This document shows, piece after piece, positions 14,501 through 15,254 of a stretch of 15,254 bases of DNA; position 1 is the first letter of the stretch, and the number at the start of each line of letters is the position of its first letter. The DNA lies in NCBI GenBank assembly GCA_036401335.1, contig DASWVC010000392.1:1-15254 (forward strand). Reading direction: 5' to 3'. The position numbers were made by a program, and so were the translations under genes. The notes beneath the pieces are model-generated. The model was not told the origin of the DNA and did not search any database. It saw only the letters and a list, made by a program, of their open reading frames with translations. This DNA comes from DASWVC01 sp036401335 (lineage in GTDB: Bacteria; Verrucomicrobiota; Verrucomicrobiia; Chthoniobacterales; JAFAMB01).

Positions 14501-15254
14501 CCCCGAGTTTTTCCCAGAGGTCATGCAGCCGATGACGGCCGATTGGCTGCGTACCATTGCCACGGTAGCGGATGGAATTGTGTGCGTTTCCCGCACCGTC
14601 GCGGACCAACTGCACGATTGGCTTAAAACTGCGGGGGTGGCGCGGGAAGGCAAAGCATTGGGAATCGGTTTTTCGCACCACGGCGCGGACCTTCGAGCCA
14701 GCCTGCCCACGACCGGCCTGACGGCCGAGAACCGGTTGCTCTTCGATAAACTTCGCGAACGCCCCAGCTTCTTGATGGTCGGCACCGTGGAACCGCGGAA
14801 GGGTCACCGGCAAGCGTTGAACGCGATGGAACGGCTCTGGGCAGCAGGGGCGGACGTCAACCTCGTCATGATCGGAAAACAGGGTTGGATGATGGAAACC
14901 TTTGCGGAAACGGTCCGCCAGAGCCCGGAGTACGGCCGCCGCCTTTTCTGGCCACAGGCAATCAGCGACGAGGTACTCGAGCAAATTTACCGAGGCTCAA
15001 GGGCGCTCCTGGCGGCCTCGTATGGCGAAGGGTTTGGCCTGCCCCTGATCGAGGCCGCTCATTACGGGCTGCCCATTGTTGCCCGCGATCTTCCGGTGTT
15101 CCGCGAAGTCGCCGGCGAACACGCCTTTTATTTTCAGGGGGAAACACCGGAGGCACTGGCCGCGGCGTTGCAAGATTGGTTGTCCCGCAAAAAGGTCCCT
15201 GAGTCGAAGGGAATTGCACGGCTTACCTGGAACGAAAGCGCGACCCGGCTGCTG
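11574..15254 (+). CDS. Giant three-module GT4 glycosyltransferase, WbdA-like polymerase candidate, 3' end outside window
   Basis: Hand translation from the ATG at 11574 gives 1227 codons without a stop to the last base. It carries three GT-B modules. Module 1 (about 1-410) begins MKVVLDLQGAQSDSRFRGIG, a start I associate with WbdA-type polymannosyltransferases. It has HDLIPL, GGLEPRKN (232-239) and EGFGLPVLE (Glu316, Glu324). Module 2 (about 421-800) begins LAFVSPLPPERTGIADYAA and has LHDFFLS and FGWLAPVK (Lys643). Its EX7E region is replaced by SRGETSGTIFDC (Glu724, Asp731). Module 3 (about 859 on) begins LFLDVTHVADADLRTGIERA and has HDLLPV, GTVEPRKGH (Glu1073) and EGFGLPLIE (Glu1152, Glu1160). 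The last visible residues (LTWNESATRLL) resemble the end of a GT4 domain, so little may be missing. It probably polymerises the exported glycan with several linkages. The start overlaps the small upstream gene (ATGA). Confidence 0.93.
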   Translation, partial: MKVVLDLQGAQSDSRFRGIGRQALALAKAVAGQAGSNEIWLALSSRLPEAAEALKEEFNTLVPADRIRTFQLPGPVAELESANGWRTQAAELIREKFLEDLRPDLVHVTSLFEGFHNEVVASVGRFSTGYPTAVTLHDLIPLLRPEPYMPSPQFRRVYLRRAQSLLRADLLLAVSESSRREAIEHLQVSPARVIKIGSGVSSFFREVAFSLDQKAGLLARLNLRRPFVLHTGGLEPRKNLEAVATAFGRLPSTLRAAHQLAVGGILHEEEERQLRLLAERCGLGKDEVVPFLYVSDAELRLLYNTCVVYVFPSLHEGFGLPVLEAMACGAAVLGANATSVPEIINRSDALFDPRRPDDLARCLAEVLGNASFRDDLKRWGVSRAKAFSWEESARTAWAAFEAAASTSQARRVVQGWTGADRRPTLAFVSPLPPERTGIADYAARLLPHLARRYEITCIVSQDKVSDPWITAEFAVRGLTWFEHHVGDFDRVLYQMGNSPAHQSFFDLLTRHPGVVTLHDFFLSAVLNQMEVSGFAPGAFTCALWAAHGYPAIRALAKGREVAVQDFPANAQVLRDALGVVAHSDHAVNLVQQWYGPSAVERCRTVPFLPQPPVSVSREEARARLKIPTEAFVACSFGWLAPVKLNHRLVDAWLGSALAEDNDCLLFFVGGNGHGPYFNEIAEQVRTSRAASQITITGYTEPGSYDDYLAAADVAVQLRTGSRGETSGTIFDCLARRVPVIINAHGTAVELPDKTVWKLPDEFATEALSGALATLRENEGERRKLAAAGAEYLASAHHPEPIAERYRAVIEGFYAVGRPARELQLVHAIARTPAPIAPSDADLAQAAAAIAANRTRFGHPHLFLDVTHVADADLRTGIERAARGLTQALLTVPGYRVELVRAVTGGYVYARRFAGEIAGFRGEMPRDDPVEPGPGDLFLGLDWCADVVPALKGWFQEQRLRGLRCIFMVHDLLPVLRPEFFPEVMQPMTADWLRTIATVADGIVCVSRTVADQLHDWLKTAGVAREGKALGIGFSHHGADLRASLPTTGLTAENRLLFDKLRERPSFLMVGTVEPRKGHRQALNAMERLWAAGADVNLVMIGKQGWMMETFAETVRQSPEYGRRLFWPQAISDEVLEQIYRGSRALLAASYGEGFGLPLIEAAHYGLPIVARDLPVFREVAGEHAFYFQGETPEALAAALQDWLSRKKVPESKGIARLTWNESATRLL

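Noticed and set aside
13632..14984. A 450-codon open frame on the minus strand
   Set aside because: Same reason: antisense to modules 2 and 3 of the giant glycosyltransferase, with no recognisable domain.
1..15254. Mobile elements, CRISPR, tRNA or rRNA genes
   Set aside because: I found no transposase or integrase motifs, no regularly spaced repeats and no tRNA- or rRNA-like sequence; nearly all of the window is accounted for by the listed coding regions.

Overview
The window is GC-rich DNA (roughly 60 % by eye), densely packed with genes. It looks like a surface-polysaccharide locus of a Gram-negative bacterium. An O-antigen-type ABC exporter (Wzm/Wzt), several GT4 glycosyltransferases and a hybrid histidine kinase fit an environmental Gram-negative lineage. 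Verrucomicrobiota or a similar phylum is a guess only; no marker gene settles it. I see no rRNA, tRNA, CRISPR array, insertion sequence or phage gene.

Layout. (1) 3-2177, plus strand: the C-terminal part of a hybrid histidine kinase (coiled coil, PAS, HisKA, HATPase, two receivers), cut by the left edge. (2) 2191-6669, minus strand: a compact operon read right to left, with three GT4 glycosyltransferases followed by a class I SAM methyltransferase. Junctions are +8, -4 and +2 nt. It converges on the kinase with only 13 nt between the two stop codons. (3) 6670-6918: a divergent intergenic region holding a GC-rich inverted repeat and no convincing promoter. (4) 6919-15254, plus strand: a GT-C/YfhO-like multi-spanning membrane protein, then wzm, wzt, a small basic protein of unknown function, and a giant glycosyltransferase open at the right edge. 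The last four genes overlap end to end (TGATG, TAGTG, ATGA).

The giant gene starts at 11574 and stays open for 1227 codons to the last base. It carries three successive GT-B (GT4) modules and begins with the FRGIG motif I associate with WbdA-type polymerising mannosyltransferases. Together with Wzm and a Wzt that has a C-terminal carbohydrate-binding-type extension, this suggests an ABC-transporter-dependent pathway. In that model the polymer is built in the cytoplasm by a multi-domain polymerase, capped, recognised by the Wzt C-terminal domain and exported by Wzm. The methyltransferase of the divergent operon is a candidate capping enzyme, but this is inference. No initiating transferase, Wzx/Wzy pair or sugar-nucleotide gene lies in the window, so the locus probably continues to the right.

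The most interesting items are the three-module polymerase, the unrecognised basic protein coupled between wzt and the polymerase, and a glycosyltransferase (4115-5353) whose EX7E motif has lost its second glutamate.
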